Shown piece by piece: positions 52,397-59,928 of a DNA stretch of 64,000 bases. The notes under the pieces were generated by a model. That model ran no database searches. It saw only the letters and a program-made list of their open reading frames with translations, and was not told the origin of the DNA. The translations under genes were made by a program, and so were the position numbers. Where the stretch lies: NCBI GenBank assembly GCA_017522105.1, contig JAFXAA010000016.1, positions 1 through 64,000 on the forward strand, read 5' to 3'. The number at the start of each line of letters is the position of its first letter. Within the stretch, counting starts at the first letter, position 1. The stretch comes from Bacteroidales bacterium (GTDB taxonomy: Bacteria > Bacteroidota > Bacteroidia > Bacteroidales > P3).

Positions 52397-52666
52397 TTAT
52401 TTATTGATTGTGTCTGTTGTGCCTACTACTCCCCATTCTCTGTTTGTTTTTTGCCCGTATAGCTCCCTGGGGCAATACATCTCGGCAATCTTCTTTATTT
52501 TAGCTTCCGACAGTTGTGGCGCGTAGTGGTCGCGGAAGAGGAAAGCATCGCCTTGAAGGTAGAACTTCATCAGCGGCACCCATTGGTGGTGTCCTACATT
52601 ATTAAATATGTCGGTGTACACCTCCAGAAGGTAGCCGTCCGGCTCGTTCTTAATCTGAAACATCAT
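52397..52666 (-). CDS. small phage protein, unknown
   Basis: 89 residues from the Met at 52666, whose ATG overlaps the upstream TGA. It starts MMFQIKNEPDGYLLEVYTDIF; no recognised family. Confidence 0.45.
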   Translation of the reverse strand: MMFQIKNEPDGYLLEVYTDIFNNVGHHQWVPLMKFYLQGDAFLFRDHYAPQLSEAKIKKIAEMYCPRELYGQKTNREWGVVGTTDTINK

Positions 52667-53013
52667 GCTGCGTCCTCCTTCCGTTCGCCCTTGGGACATG
52701 TCTGGCGGCTGTTGCAGCTTTCTTCGTCGCATTTGCAGCATGGAATACCCTTGCTGCAGTTCGGATAATTCATCAGGGTGCAGTCCGGGCAGAATGCCTT
52801 TTCCTCGCGCTGTTCCTTCGGCGATGCTTCGGCGGTGTCTGTCACCTCCTTCATCAGCTTCCCGCCCAGCTCCTGGGCGCGGCGGCGTATCTGCTCGGCG
52901 GTGTAGCCGCCGGTGAGGAAGTTGAGAGCGTTATAGACGGTCTTCTCGCTCACAGGAAACTCCTTCATCAACTCTACCCGAATTTCCGGGTTAATCTTAA
53001 TCAGCTGTTCCAT
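52663..53013 (-). CDS. helix-turn-helix plus cysteine-cluster protein, first early gene
   Basis: 116 residues: an N-terminal HTH (FPVSEKTVYNALNFLTGGYTAEQIRRRA, about 19-46) and a C-terminal cluster of ten cysteines (CPDC, CCKCDEESC and so on). It is transcribed away from the repressor gene and is the first gene of the leftward early operon, the position of Cro-like regulators. Confidence 0.65.
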   Translation of the reverse strand: MEQLIKINPEIRVELMKEFPVSEKTVYNALNFLTGGYTAEQIRRRAQELGGKLMKEVTDTAEASPKEQREEKAFCPDCTLMNYPNCSKGIPCCKCDEESCNSRQTCPKGERKEDAA

Positions 53014-53031
53014 TCAATTTTTAAATTTATT

Positions 53032-53123
53032 TTTCCGTTTCGGAAATAATTACTATCTTTGCATTTGATTTCGGCTGCAAAATTAGTAATTTTTGCCGAA
53101 TTGGCAAAATTTATTTGCCAATT
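53032..53123. promoter_or_regulatory. lysogeny switch: divergent promoters and operators
   Basis: Rightward -7 box TATCTTTG is at 53054-53061 and leftward TAATTTTG at 53078-53085 (minus strand). Operator palindromes are TTTCCG-N3-CGGAAA (53032-53046), TTTTGCC-GAATT-GGCAAAA (53091-53109) and, overlapping it, AATTGGCAAA-N5-TTTGCCAATT (53099-53123). The half-site GGCAAA occurs three times and lies over the -33 region of the leftward promoter. Confidence 0.7.
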
Positions 53124-53156
53124 TTGACGAATTTAACATTTGATAACATCCGAGAG

Positions 53157-53534
53157 ATGAAAGAGAGAATACAACAACTGATTGATTTTTACAAGCTAAA
53201 CCCCTATGCGTTTAGCAAAAAAATTTCCGTGTCCGAAGGTACTATTCGGAAGTTTTTGGCTGGTCAAATTGGCCTCAAAGCGGACACTTTGACGAAAATT
53301 TTGGCCACTTTTGACGAAATTAGTCCCGATTGGCTAATACTCGGAAAGGGCGAAATGCTCCGTTCCGAGGCTCCAAAATCGGCAATTTCTCCGACTGAGT
53401 CGGACAAAATTTGGAAGGAAATCCTCGCCGACAAAGACCGCCGCATCGAGGAATTGATAATTGAAAATTATCAAATTCGCGAGCAAGTCGCTCATATTCA
53501 GGCAATTACCCCCCCCCATCACGCAATGGGTTGA
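53157..53534 (+). CDS. CI-like phage repressor
   Basis: 125 residues from the Met at 53157, which follows the operators. An N-terminal HTH (FYKLNPYAFSKKISVSEGTIRKFLAGQ, about 10-36) with the LGKGEM segment typical of Bacteroides phage and element repressors is followed by a coiled coil (about 85-110). It faces the early operon across the palindromes and is the probable lysogeny repressor. Confidence 0.8.
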   Translation: MKERIQQLIDFYKLNPYAFSKKISVSEGTIRKFLAGQIGLKADTLTKILATFDEISPDWLILGKGEMLRSEAPKSAISPTESDKIWKEILADKDRRIEELIIENYQIREQVAHIQAITPPHHAMG

Positions 53535-53607
53535 TAAAGAAGGACTTACGTATTGGCACTTCTGACACATCCGAACTTGGTAATGACAACTCAAAAATAT
53601 AATCACC

Positions 53608-54057
53608 ATGAAACGAGTTGTCATTATCACCGCTTTGCTGTGTCTCGCCCTCTCTGCCTCCGCGCAGCTTCCCTGGCTCAAAGGGAAGACACCTGTCCCA
53701 TACCAAAAGAAGCCTGTCGATACTACCAAGGTTGCCGCGCCTGTTCTGCCGGCACCCGACACGCTGCTTGCCACTGTCACCCTCACCCTCGACACCTCGC
53801 TCCTCTCGCCTTCCTACTATCTCCGCAGCTCTGCCAATGCACAGTCGCGGGTGTTCTGGTTTGGCGTTGTCGCTGGTGGCTTCGGTGGCCTTGCCGCCGT
53901 CTCCGAGGACGCGCGGGGCATCTGTGTCATCGGCGCGGGTGTCTTCGGCCTACTCTCCCTCATCAACCACTTTCAGGCCATCAGCGACCTAAAGAAAGCC
54001 TCCAAGTCCCTCTCCCGCGTCCATCTCTCCGCCGGTGGTGTCACCATCGACCTGTAG
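53608..54057 (+). CDS. exported or membrane protein, lysogenic-conversion candidate
   Basis: 149 residues with a signal sequence (MKRVVIITALLCLALSASAQ) and two later hydrophobic stretches (about 83-97 and 105-117). It lies between the repressor and attR on the same strand as the repressor, so it is probably expressed in the lysogen. Membrane proteins in this position often block superinfection; the function here is not shown. Confidence 0.55.
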   Translation: MKRVVIITALLCLALSASAQLPWLKGKTPVPYQKKPVDTTKVAAPVLPAPDTLLATVTLTLDTSLLSPSYYLRSSANAQSRVFWFGVVAGGFGGLAAVSEDARGICVIGAGVFGLLSLINHFQAISDLKKASKSLSRVHLSAGGVTIDL

Positions 54058-54083
54058 CACATATATATAATGAATAGGAAACC

Positions 54084-54120
54084 GAAACAAATTTGAAACA
54101 AAACACCCGGAAAAATCACC
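54084..54120 (+). promoter_or_regulatory. probable integrase arm-binding sites of attR
   Basis: Direct GAAACAA copies at 54084 and 54095 precede CACCCGGAAAAATCACC (54104-54120), the inverse of the attL 17-mer. Confidence 0.6.
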
Positions 54121-54184
54121 GCCTATGTTCCTGCAACCCTCTGTCAGTCAACTCATGTCTAACCCCGCCCCCTGCGTCCGTCGC

Positions 54185-54212
54185 TCGTGGGTTTGAATCC
54201 CGCCGGGGTCAC
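54185..54212 (+). other. attR core (28 bp, displaced tRNA 3' end)
   Basis: Exact copy of 10963-10990. It is the original 3' end of the chromosomal tRNA-Arg, now cut off from its 5' part by the prophage. Confidence 0.93.
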
Positions 54213-54217
54213 CGATC

Positions 54218-55096
54218 ATGAAGAAAAGCACACATCCGCTGATGTACCTGCTGTGCATGCTGGCCCTGATGCTGGCGATGTCCCTTCTCTCCTCCCTGAT
54301 ATATCTCCTGCTTGAGTCCTGCGGCGTCGACGTGGCGCAGGGTGTCGGCCTTTCGCTGTGGCAGGCGCTGTCGCAGCTGCTGGTGTTCCTGCTGCCTGTG
54401 GTGCTGACGGCGTGCATCTACTACCGCGGTCGTGAGGGGGGCTTCCTCGGGCTCGACTTCTCGGGGCGCGCGTGGGGCAGGGCAGTGGCCGGCGTGGTGA
54501 CGCTGCTCTTGATGGTGCCTGCCATCGACTGGCTCACGGCTTGGAACGACGGCTGGCAGCTCGGCACGTTGGGCGAGTACATGCGCAAGGTGCAGGAGAA
54601 GTCGGAGGCCACCATGGCCGTGCTTCTCGGCGGCACTTCGGGGGCCGACCTGGCCCTCAACCTTGTGGCGGTGGCCCTTGTGCCGGCGCTCTGCGAAGAG
54701 GTGTTCTTCCGCGCCGGCGTGCAGAACCTGCTGCGGCGCTGGTGGGGACCGCGGGCGGGCACGCACCTGGCCGTTGTGGCAACGGCGGCGCTCTTCAGCC
54801 TTGTGCACCTCGAAATCTACGCCTTCGTGCCGCGCTTCGTCCACGGCCTCCTGCTCGGCTACCTCTACTTCTACGGCGGCTCGCTGGTGGTCAATGTGGC
54901 GGCCCACTTCGTCAACAACGCCGTCATCGTGCTGCTCTACTGGCTCCACGCCAACGGCCTTTCGGCGGTGGACCCCGTGCAGCCCTTCGCCGTGCCCTGG
55001 CTCGTCACCCTTTGCTGCACGCTGGCGGCACTGACACTCTTCTACACCTCTTTCCTCATGTCGCGCCCCCGCGACGGCATGAAAAAAGGCGAATAA
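54218..55096 (+). CDS. CPBP-family intramembrane metalloprotease
   Basis: The 292-residue protein has about eight membrane segments and the CPBP/Rce1-type motifs CEEVFFRAG (Glu160-Glu161), FSLVH and HFVNN. Members are membrane-embedded proteases; the substrate is unknown. The ATG lies only five bases after the tRNA 3' end, so before integration it was read straight out of the tRNA transcript; an in-frame Met at 54242 would leave more room for a ribosome site. The prophage now separates it from that transcript. Confidence 0.82.
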   Translation: MKKSTHPLMYLLCMLALMLAMSLLSSLIYLLLESCGVDVAQGVGLSLWQALSQLLVFLLPVVLTACIYYRGREGGFLGLDFSGRAWGRAVAGVVTLLLMVPAIDWLTAWNDGWQLGTLGEYMRKVQEKSEATMAVLLGGTSGADLALNLVAVALVPALCEEVFFRAGVQNLLRRWWGPRAGTHLAVVATAALFSLVHLEIYAFVPRFVHGLLLGYLYFYGGSLVVNVAAHFVNNAVIVLLYWLHANGLSAVDPVQPFAVPWLVTLCCTLAALTLFYTSFLMSRPRDGMKKGE

Positions 55097-55275
55097 AAGA
55101 CTAAAAATTAGCCTTTAGCCCCCCTGTCTGCAGCATCTTTTAGCCCCATGGCACGATGTTAACACTAAAAAGTTGCTTTGCTGTATATTGTTTGTTTGCA
55201 GAGTTTTGGCTTTGTGCGAAATGTTAAAAAACAGAAAAAGAGAAAATATTTGGGCTGCATGTCAAAAAAAAGTAT

Positions 55276-55283
55276 TATTTTTG
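55276..55283 (+). promoter_or_regulatory. Bacteroidetes -7 box for the HU-like gene
   Basis: TATTTTTG lies 56 bases upstream of the ATG at 55340; TTTG at 55249-55252 is a possible -33 element, slightly far (23 bases). Confidence 0.5.
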
Positions 55284-55339
55284 CAGTCCAATTTTGGTGA
55301 AAAACAAATTATTAATAACAACAAAAATCATAAAGAAAA

Positions 55340-55624
55340 ATGACAAAGGCAGAAATCGTAGCTGAAATAGCTCAGAAAACCGGTATCGAGAAAGTCGCCA
55401 TCCAGGCCACCGTCGAGGAGTTCATGACTGTCATCAAAGAGAGTCTGTCCGAGGGCGAGAACGTCTACCTGCGTGGTTTCGGCAGCTTCATCGTGAAGAA
55501 ACGCGCCGAGAAGACTGGCCGCAACATCAGCAAGAATACCACCATCATCATCCCGGCCCACAACATCCCCGCTTTCAAGCCCGCCAAGACTTTCATGCAG
55601 GATGTGAAAAAGAAAGTGAAATAA
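55340..55624 (+). CDS. HU/IHF-family DNA-binding protein
   Basis: 94 residues with the whole family pattern: TKAEIVAEIAQKTG N-terminal helices, the GENVYLRGFGSF strand and arm motif, and PAFKPAKTFMQDVKK at the end. It bends DNA in the nucleoid. Its own promoter box lies upstream. Confidence 0.92.
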   Translation: MTKAEIVAEIAQKTGIEKVAIQATVEEFMTVIKESLSEGENVYLRGFGSFIVKKRAEKTGRNISKNTTIIIPAHNIPAFKPAKTFMQDVKKKVK

Positions 55625-55641
55625 GTAAATAGTTTATAGCA

Positions 55642-55731
55642 ATGCCCAACGGAAAAAAACATAAACGCCACAAGATGTCTACGCACAAGCGTAAAAAACG
55701 CCTGCGCAAGAACAGACATAAGAAGAAATAA
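55642..55731 (+). CDS. 29-residue basic protein, small-ribosomal-subunit (bS22/mS38-like) candidate
   Basis: MPNGKKHKRHKMSTHKRKK and a following RLRKNRHKKK tail make a 29-residue protein that is two thirds Lys, Arg and His. The HKM-x2-HKRKKRLRK pattern resembles the AURKAIP1/COX24 (mS38, bS22) ribosomal family, and an almost identical short protein is widespread in Bacteroidota. It lies between the HU-like and RNase G genes. Confidence 0.65.
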   Translation: MPNGKKHKRHKMSTHKRKKRLRKNRHKKK

Positions 55732-55747
55732 GGTCTGAAGGCCGTCG

Positions 55748-55853
55748 GCGTCCCGGACGGGACGCAGGTGACGAGACCGGGATTTCTTCCCACAACAAGA
55801 CTAAAACAAATTACACTCCACCCGTCAGCGGGTTGGTCTGTAATTTGTTTTAT
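55748..55853 (+). promoter_or_regulatory. two hairpins in the leader of the RNase G gene
   Basis: A perfect GCGTCCCG-GA-CGGGACGC hairpin is at 55748-55765. A longer one at 55803-55853 has outer arms AAACAAATTACA and TGTAATTTGTTT around an inner CCACCCG / CGGGTTGG stem and is followed by TTTTAT, so it could act as a terminator or attenuator. Confidence 0.55.
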
Positions 55854-55887
55854 GTTTACTCCTATCCACTTTTAAAGACACATTATA

Positions 55888-57441
55888 TTGGAAAAAGACC
55901 TGATAGTATCGCGCACGCCGGAGGGGGTGCAGATAGCCCTGCTTGAGGACAAGCGCCTCGTCGAGCTGCACCGCGAGCAACCCGGCGGCCAGTATGCGGT
56001 GGGCGACATCTGTTTCGGCAAAGTGCGCAAGATCATGCAGGGCCTCAACGCCGCCTTCATCGATGTGGGGGGCGACAAGGAGGGCTTCATGCACTACCTT
56101 GACCTCGGCCCCGACTACAACTCCGTCGACAAGTACCTGCGTCTGGCCATGAACGGCGACAAGAACGCGGCTACCCTTGCCGACTTCAAGATAGAGCCCG
56201 TCCTGGGCAAGGTGGGCAACTTCGACAACATACTCAAAGTGGGGCAGCCCATCCTGGTGCAGGTCACCAAGGAGCCGATCTCCACCAAGGGACCCAAGAT
56301 GTCGGGCGACATAAGTATCGCCGGGCACTACCTTGTGCTCACGCCATTCTCCAACAAGATCTCCATATCGCAGAAGATTAAAGGCGCCGAGGAGCGCAAC
56401 CGCCTGCGCCGCCTCATGCAGAGCATCAAGCCGCAGAACTTTGGCATCATCGTGCGCACGGTGGCCGAGGGCAAGAGTGTGGCCGAGCTTGACAGCGACC
56501 TGCGGCAGCTCATGGAGAGCTGGCGCCAGATGACGGAGAAACTCAAACACGTCAGCGCCCCCTGCAAGGTGCACGCCGAACTCGACACCACCACGGCGCT
56601 GTTGCGCGACGTGCTCACCGACGATTTCAACTCGGTGCAGGTGGACGACCCGGACCTCTACAACGAGGTGCGCAAGTTCGTGGGCGTCATGTCGCCCGGC
56701 AAGGAGGACATCGTCAAGCTCTACAAGCTGGAGACCCCCATCTTCGAGCAGTTCGGCGTGCAGCGCGACATAAGGCGCGCCTTCGGCCGCATAGTGACCA
56801 TCCGCTCCGGAGTCTACCTCTATGTGGAGCACACGGAGGCCATGCACGTCATCGACGTGAACAGCGGCAACCACATCAAGGCCGGCAGCGGCCAGGAGGA
56901 TACGGCCCTGCAGGTGAATATAGAGAGCGGCCTCGAGATTGCCCGCCAGATGCGCCTGCGCGACATGGGTGGCATCATCATCGTCGACTTCATCGACATG
57001 GACAAGGCCGAGAACCGCAAGAAACTTTTCGACGTGATGACCGAGGCCATGAAGGCCGACAAGGCCCGCCACACCATATTGCCGTTGAGCAAGTTCGGCC
57101 TGATGCAGATTACGCGTCAGCGCGTGCGCCCGGCAGTGGAGGTGGACGTGCAGGAGAAGTGCCCCATGTGCGACGGCACGGGCCACATAAAGCAGAGCCT
57201 CGTGGTGGTGGACGAGATTGAGTCGAACCTCAAGTATATCTCCACCTCGCAGAACGAGCATCGCTACACCATAGTCACGCATCCGTACATCTGCGCCTAC
57301 CTCACGCGCGGCGGCATCGGCAGCCTGCGCATGAAATGGATGCGCCGCCACAAGGTGTGGCTCAGCATCAAGCAGTCGGAAAGCTACGGTCTGCTGGAGT
57401 ACCACTTCTTCAACGCTCAGGGCGATGAGATACAGATGTAG
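55888..57441 (+). CDS. rng: ribonuclease G/E family endoribonuclease
   Basis: The 517-residue enzyme has an S1-like RNA-binding start (ICFGKVRKIMQGLNAAFIDVGGDKEGFMH), the catalytic Asp segments HVIDVNSGN and GGIIIVDFIDM, and the zinc-link CPMCDGTG. No long C-terminal scaffold is present, so it is of the RNase G type. The start codon is TTG; no in-frame ATG precedes it closely. It matures and degrades RNA in the cytoplasm. Confidence 0.92.
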   Translation: MEKDLIVSRTPEGVQIALLEDKRLVELHREQPGGQYAVGDICFGKVRKIMQGLNAAFIDVGGDKEGFMHYLDLGPDYNSVDKYLRLAMNGDKNAATLADFKIEPVLGKVGNFDNILKVGQPILVQVTKEPISTKGPKMSGDISIAGHYLVLTPFSNKISISQKIKGAEERNRLRRLMQSIKPQNFGIIVRTVAEGKSVAELDSDLRQLMESWRQMTEKLKHVSAPCKVHAELDTTTALLRDVLTDDFNSVQVDDPDLYNEVRKFVGVMSPGKEDIVKLYKLETPIFEQFGVQRDIRRAFGRIVTIRSGVYLYVEHTEAMHVIDVNSGNHIKAGSGQEDTALQVNIESGLEIARQMRLRDMGGIIIVDFIDMDKAENRKKLFDVMTEAMKADKARHTILPLSKFGLMQITRQRVRPAVEVDVQEKCPMCDGTGHIKQSLVVVDEIESNLKYISTSQNEHRYTIVTHPYICAYLTRGGIGSLRMKWMRRHKVWLSIKQSESYGLLEYHFFNAQGDEIQM

Positions 57442-58177
57442 GAAAGCACGGTGTGGAGAGCGGGCGCCATGGAGAGCGGCGGGCTTTTGTCTCGCGGTGC
57501 TCCTTGTGCTCCACACCCCGTTCTCCATGCTTTCCGCCTATGGGCAGACGCGCACCAGAGGCATAGATGTGTCGAAGTTCCAGGGCAATATCAACTGGAA
57601 GAAGGTGGCCAAGGATTCGACGATACGCTTCGTGTATGTGCGCAGCACCGAGGGCACCTCGATACAGGACCCCTATTACCGTGCCAACATCAAGAATGCC
57701 CGCAAGGCGGGGCTGTTGGTGGGCAGCTATCACGTCTACAGCAGCAAGACCACGGCCTACCAGCAGATGGGCAACATACGCAAGATGGTGAAAAAGGCAG
57801 ATCAGGACCTGGTGCCTGTGCTTGACATAGAGGGCCATCACTCGGGGCGCCTCAACATGGAGCGTGTGGACAAGCTGCTGGAACTCATGCAAAACGAATA
57901 CGGGGTCAGGCCGGTCATCTACACCAGCGAGAGGGTGTACAAGCTGCATTTCTCCGGCAAGAAATACTCGAAGTACCACATCTTCATAGCCAACTACAGG
58001 GGCTACCCCACCACTCGGTTCACCCTGTGGCAGTACACCGAAACAGGACATTGCGCCGGCATCAAGGGCTATGTGGACTTTATACGCATACACCGCAAGC
58101 ATTCGTTGAGCGACATCAAAATGCCCAGGCCGAAGAAGAAAGCCGCCGCCAAGGCAGATACTGTGGCGAGGGGTTAG
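57425..58177 (+). CDS. GH25-family lysozyme, membrane-anchored or secreted
   Basis: 250 residues: a basic N-terminus and a hydrophobic signal or anchor (about 19-40), then a GH25 muramidase barrel with RGIDVSKFQG (Asp in the first strand), LVGSYHVY, and the acidic pair in VPVLDIEGHH. It ends with a basic Lys-rich tail. It overlaps the end of rng by 17 bases and is probably co-transcribed. Confidence 0.87.
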   Translation: MRYRCRKARCGERAPWRAAGFCLAVLLVLHTPFSMLSAYGQTRTRGIDVSKFQGNINWKKVAKDSTIRFVYVRSTEGTSIQDPYYRANIKNARKAGLLVGSYHVYSSKTTAYQQMGNIRKMVKKADQDLVPVLDIEGHHSGRLNMERVDKLLELMQNEYGVRPVIYTSERVYKLHFSGKKYSKYHIFIANYRGYPTTRFTLWQYTETGHCAGIKGYVDFIRIHRKHSLSDIKMPRPKKKAAAKADTVARG

Positions 58178-58218
58178 CGGGTGGCTCTATATGCCGCAAT
58201 GACAGATAGATGGATTGC

Positions 58219-58258
58219 GACCGATGCCGATTGTCGGCATCGGTCGTTTGTCTTGTTT
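58219..58258 (+). terminator. terminator after the GH25 gene
   Basis: Perfect 12-base arms GACCGATGCCGA and TCGGCATCGGTC with a TTG loop, followed by GTTTGTCTTGTTT. Confidence 0.8.
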
Positions 58259-58314
58259 CGGGCAACGGGAGGCATCCGCGATAAAATAAATTTTACTATG
58301 TAAAAAAAAAGTCG

Positions 58315-58322
58315 TATCTTTG
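58315..58322 (+). promoter_or_regulatory. Bacteroidetes -7 box for the kam operon
   Basis: TATCTTTG lies 48 bases upstream of the kamD ATG, after the terminator. Confidence 0.65.
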
Positions 58323-58370
58323 CAGTTCAAAACATAGAGTGAAAACGATAAACCAAACAATATACAGACA

Positions 58371-59927
58371 ATGCAGAAAAGTAAAGTAGGTCTTGATTTT
58401 AACGAGGTTGAACACGCGCGTTCGGTGGCGAGAAACATCGCCGGACAGGTTCAGGATTTCGTCGAGGACTACACCACAGTGGCCGTGGAGCGCACCCTCT
58501 GCCGTTTTCTCGGTATCGACGGGGTGGACGAAAACGATGTGCCCATGCCCAACGTTGTGGTGGATGAATTGAAGAGCAAAGGCGTGCTCGGACAGGGTGT
58601 CATGTTCTATGTGGGCAACGCCATGGCCGAGACCGGCAAGAGTCCGCAGGAGATTGCCGAGGCCATCAGCGCCGGCAAGCTTGACATCACACAGCTTCCG
58701 GTGCACAGCAAGGCGGATATCGACAAGGCCTTGGAGCCCGTCATCAACCAGACGGTGGAGAAAGTGCGCGGCAACCGCCTGCGCCGCGAGAAATACATCG
58801 CCACCATCGGCGAAGGCAGCAAGCCCTACCTCTACATCATCGTTGCCACGGGCAATATCTACGAGGACGTCGTGCAGGCCCAGGCCGGTGCCCGTCAAGG
58901 TGCCGACATCATAGCCGTCATCCGCACCACGGGTCAGAGCCTGTTGGACTATGTGCCTTACGGCGCTACCACAGAAGGCTTCGGCGGCACCTTCGCCACC
59001 CAGGAGAACTTCCGCATCATGCGCAAGGCGCTCGACGAAGTGGGCGAAGAGGTGGGCCGCTACATCCGCCTCTGTAACTACTGCTCGGGTCTCTGCATGC
59101 CGGAGATTGCCGCCATGGGCGCCCTGGAAGGCCTTGACGTGATGCTCAACGACGCTCTCTACGGTATTCTTTTCCGCGACATCAACATGCAGCGCACGCT
59201 GATTGACCAGTACTTCAGCCGCATCATCAACGGCTTCGCAGGTGTCATCATCAACACCGGCGAGGACAACTACCTGACTACCGCCGACGCCTACGAGGAG
59301 GCGCATACCGTGCTGGCCTCCGACTTCATCAACGAGCAGTTGGCCTTCATGGCAGGCCTGCCCAGTGAGCAGCAGGGTCTCGGCCACGCCTTTGAGATGG
59401 ACCCCATGCTGGAGAACGGCTTCCTCTACGAGCTGGCACAGGCGCAGATGCTGCGTGAGATATTCCCCAACGCCCCGCTGAAGTACATGCCCCCAACGAA
59501 GTTCATGACAGGCAATATCTTCCGCGGCCATATACAGGATGCTCTGTTCAACATTATAGGCCAGTGGACGCACCAGGGCCTGCAGTTGCTGGGTATGCCC
59601 ACCGAGGCAATACATACCCCCTTCATGAGCGACCGCTACCTCAGCATCGAGAACGCCAAGTATATATTCAACAACATGAAGGATATCGGCGAAGAGGTGG
59701 AGTTCAAGGAGGGCGGCATCATACGCCAGCGTGCACAGAAGGTGCTGCACGATGCCACCAAGCTTCTGGAGACCATGGAAAGCGAGGGCCTCTTCACCGC
59801 CTTGGAGAAGGGTATCTTCGCCAACGTGAAGCGCCCGAAGAACGGCGGCAAGGGCCTGGACGGCGTCACGCTGAAGGGCGAGCATTATTTTAACCCGTTT
59901 GTTGAACTTATGAAAGGAAAGAAATAA
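58371..59927 (+). CDS. kamD: lysine 5,6-aminomutase alpha subunit
   Basis: KamD with KamE shifts the terminal amino group of D-lysine or beta-lysine to the neighbouring carbon, using adenosylcobalamin and PLP, in fermentative lysine degradation. The 518 residues match the family in length and contain the conserved blocks AIIAVIRTTGQSLLDYVPYGATTEG and LCMPEIAAMGALEG. The start follows its own promoter, and kamE begins one base after the stop. Confidence 0.93.
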   Translation: MQKSKVGLDFNEVEHARSVARNIAGQVQDFVEDYTTVAVERTLCRFLGIDGVDENDVPMPNVVVDELKSKGVLGQGVMFYVGNAMAETGKSPQEIAEAISAGKLDITQLPVHSKADIDKALEPVINQTVEKVRGNRLRREKYIATIGEGSKPYLYIIVATGNIYEDVVQAQAGARQGADIIAVIRTTGQSLLDYVPYGATTEGFGGTFATQENFRIMRKALDEVGEEVGRYIRLCNYCSGLCMPEIAAMGALEGLDVMLNDALYGILFRDINMQRTLIDQYFSRIINGFAGVIINTGEDNYLTTADAYEEAHTVLASDFINEQLAFMAGLPSEQQGLGHAFEMDPMLENGFLYELAQAQMLREIFPNAPLKYMPPTKFMTGNIFRGHIQDALFNIIGQWTHQGLQLLGMPTEAIHTPFMSDRYLSIENAKYIFNNMKDIGEEVEFKEGGIIRQRAQKVLHDATKLLETMESEGLFTALEKGIFANVKRPKNGGKGLDGVTLKGEHYFNPFVELMKGKK

Positions 59928-59928
59928 G

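Larger units (their letters stand above)
10963..54212. mobile_element. integrated siphovirus-like prophage with a diversity-generating retroelement
   Basis: A 43.2-kb block is bounded by a 28-bp direct repeat derived from the 3' end of tRNA-Arg. It contains an integrase next to attL, portal, tape measure, terminase, capsid, protease-scaffold, endolysin, spanin-like gene, repressor with operator palindromes, and accessory genes. No transposase, tail sheath or contractile-tail gene is seen, so a long non-contractile tail is likely. Nothing essential is visibly broken, so the prophage may be inducible. Confidence 0.93.

Noticed and set aside
10963-54212. Mu-like transposable phage
   Set aside because: There is no transposase pair; a tyrosine integrase and a tRNA-derived 28-bp att repeat show site-specific integration.
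54185-54212. Second tRNA gene at the right end
   Set aside because: Only the 3' 28 bases are present; the upstream sequence does not form acceptor, D or anticodon arms, so it is attR.
55825-57528. 567-residue open frame antisense to rng
   Set aside because: Shadow of the RNase G gene, which has all catalytic motifs on the other strand.
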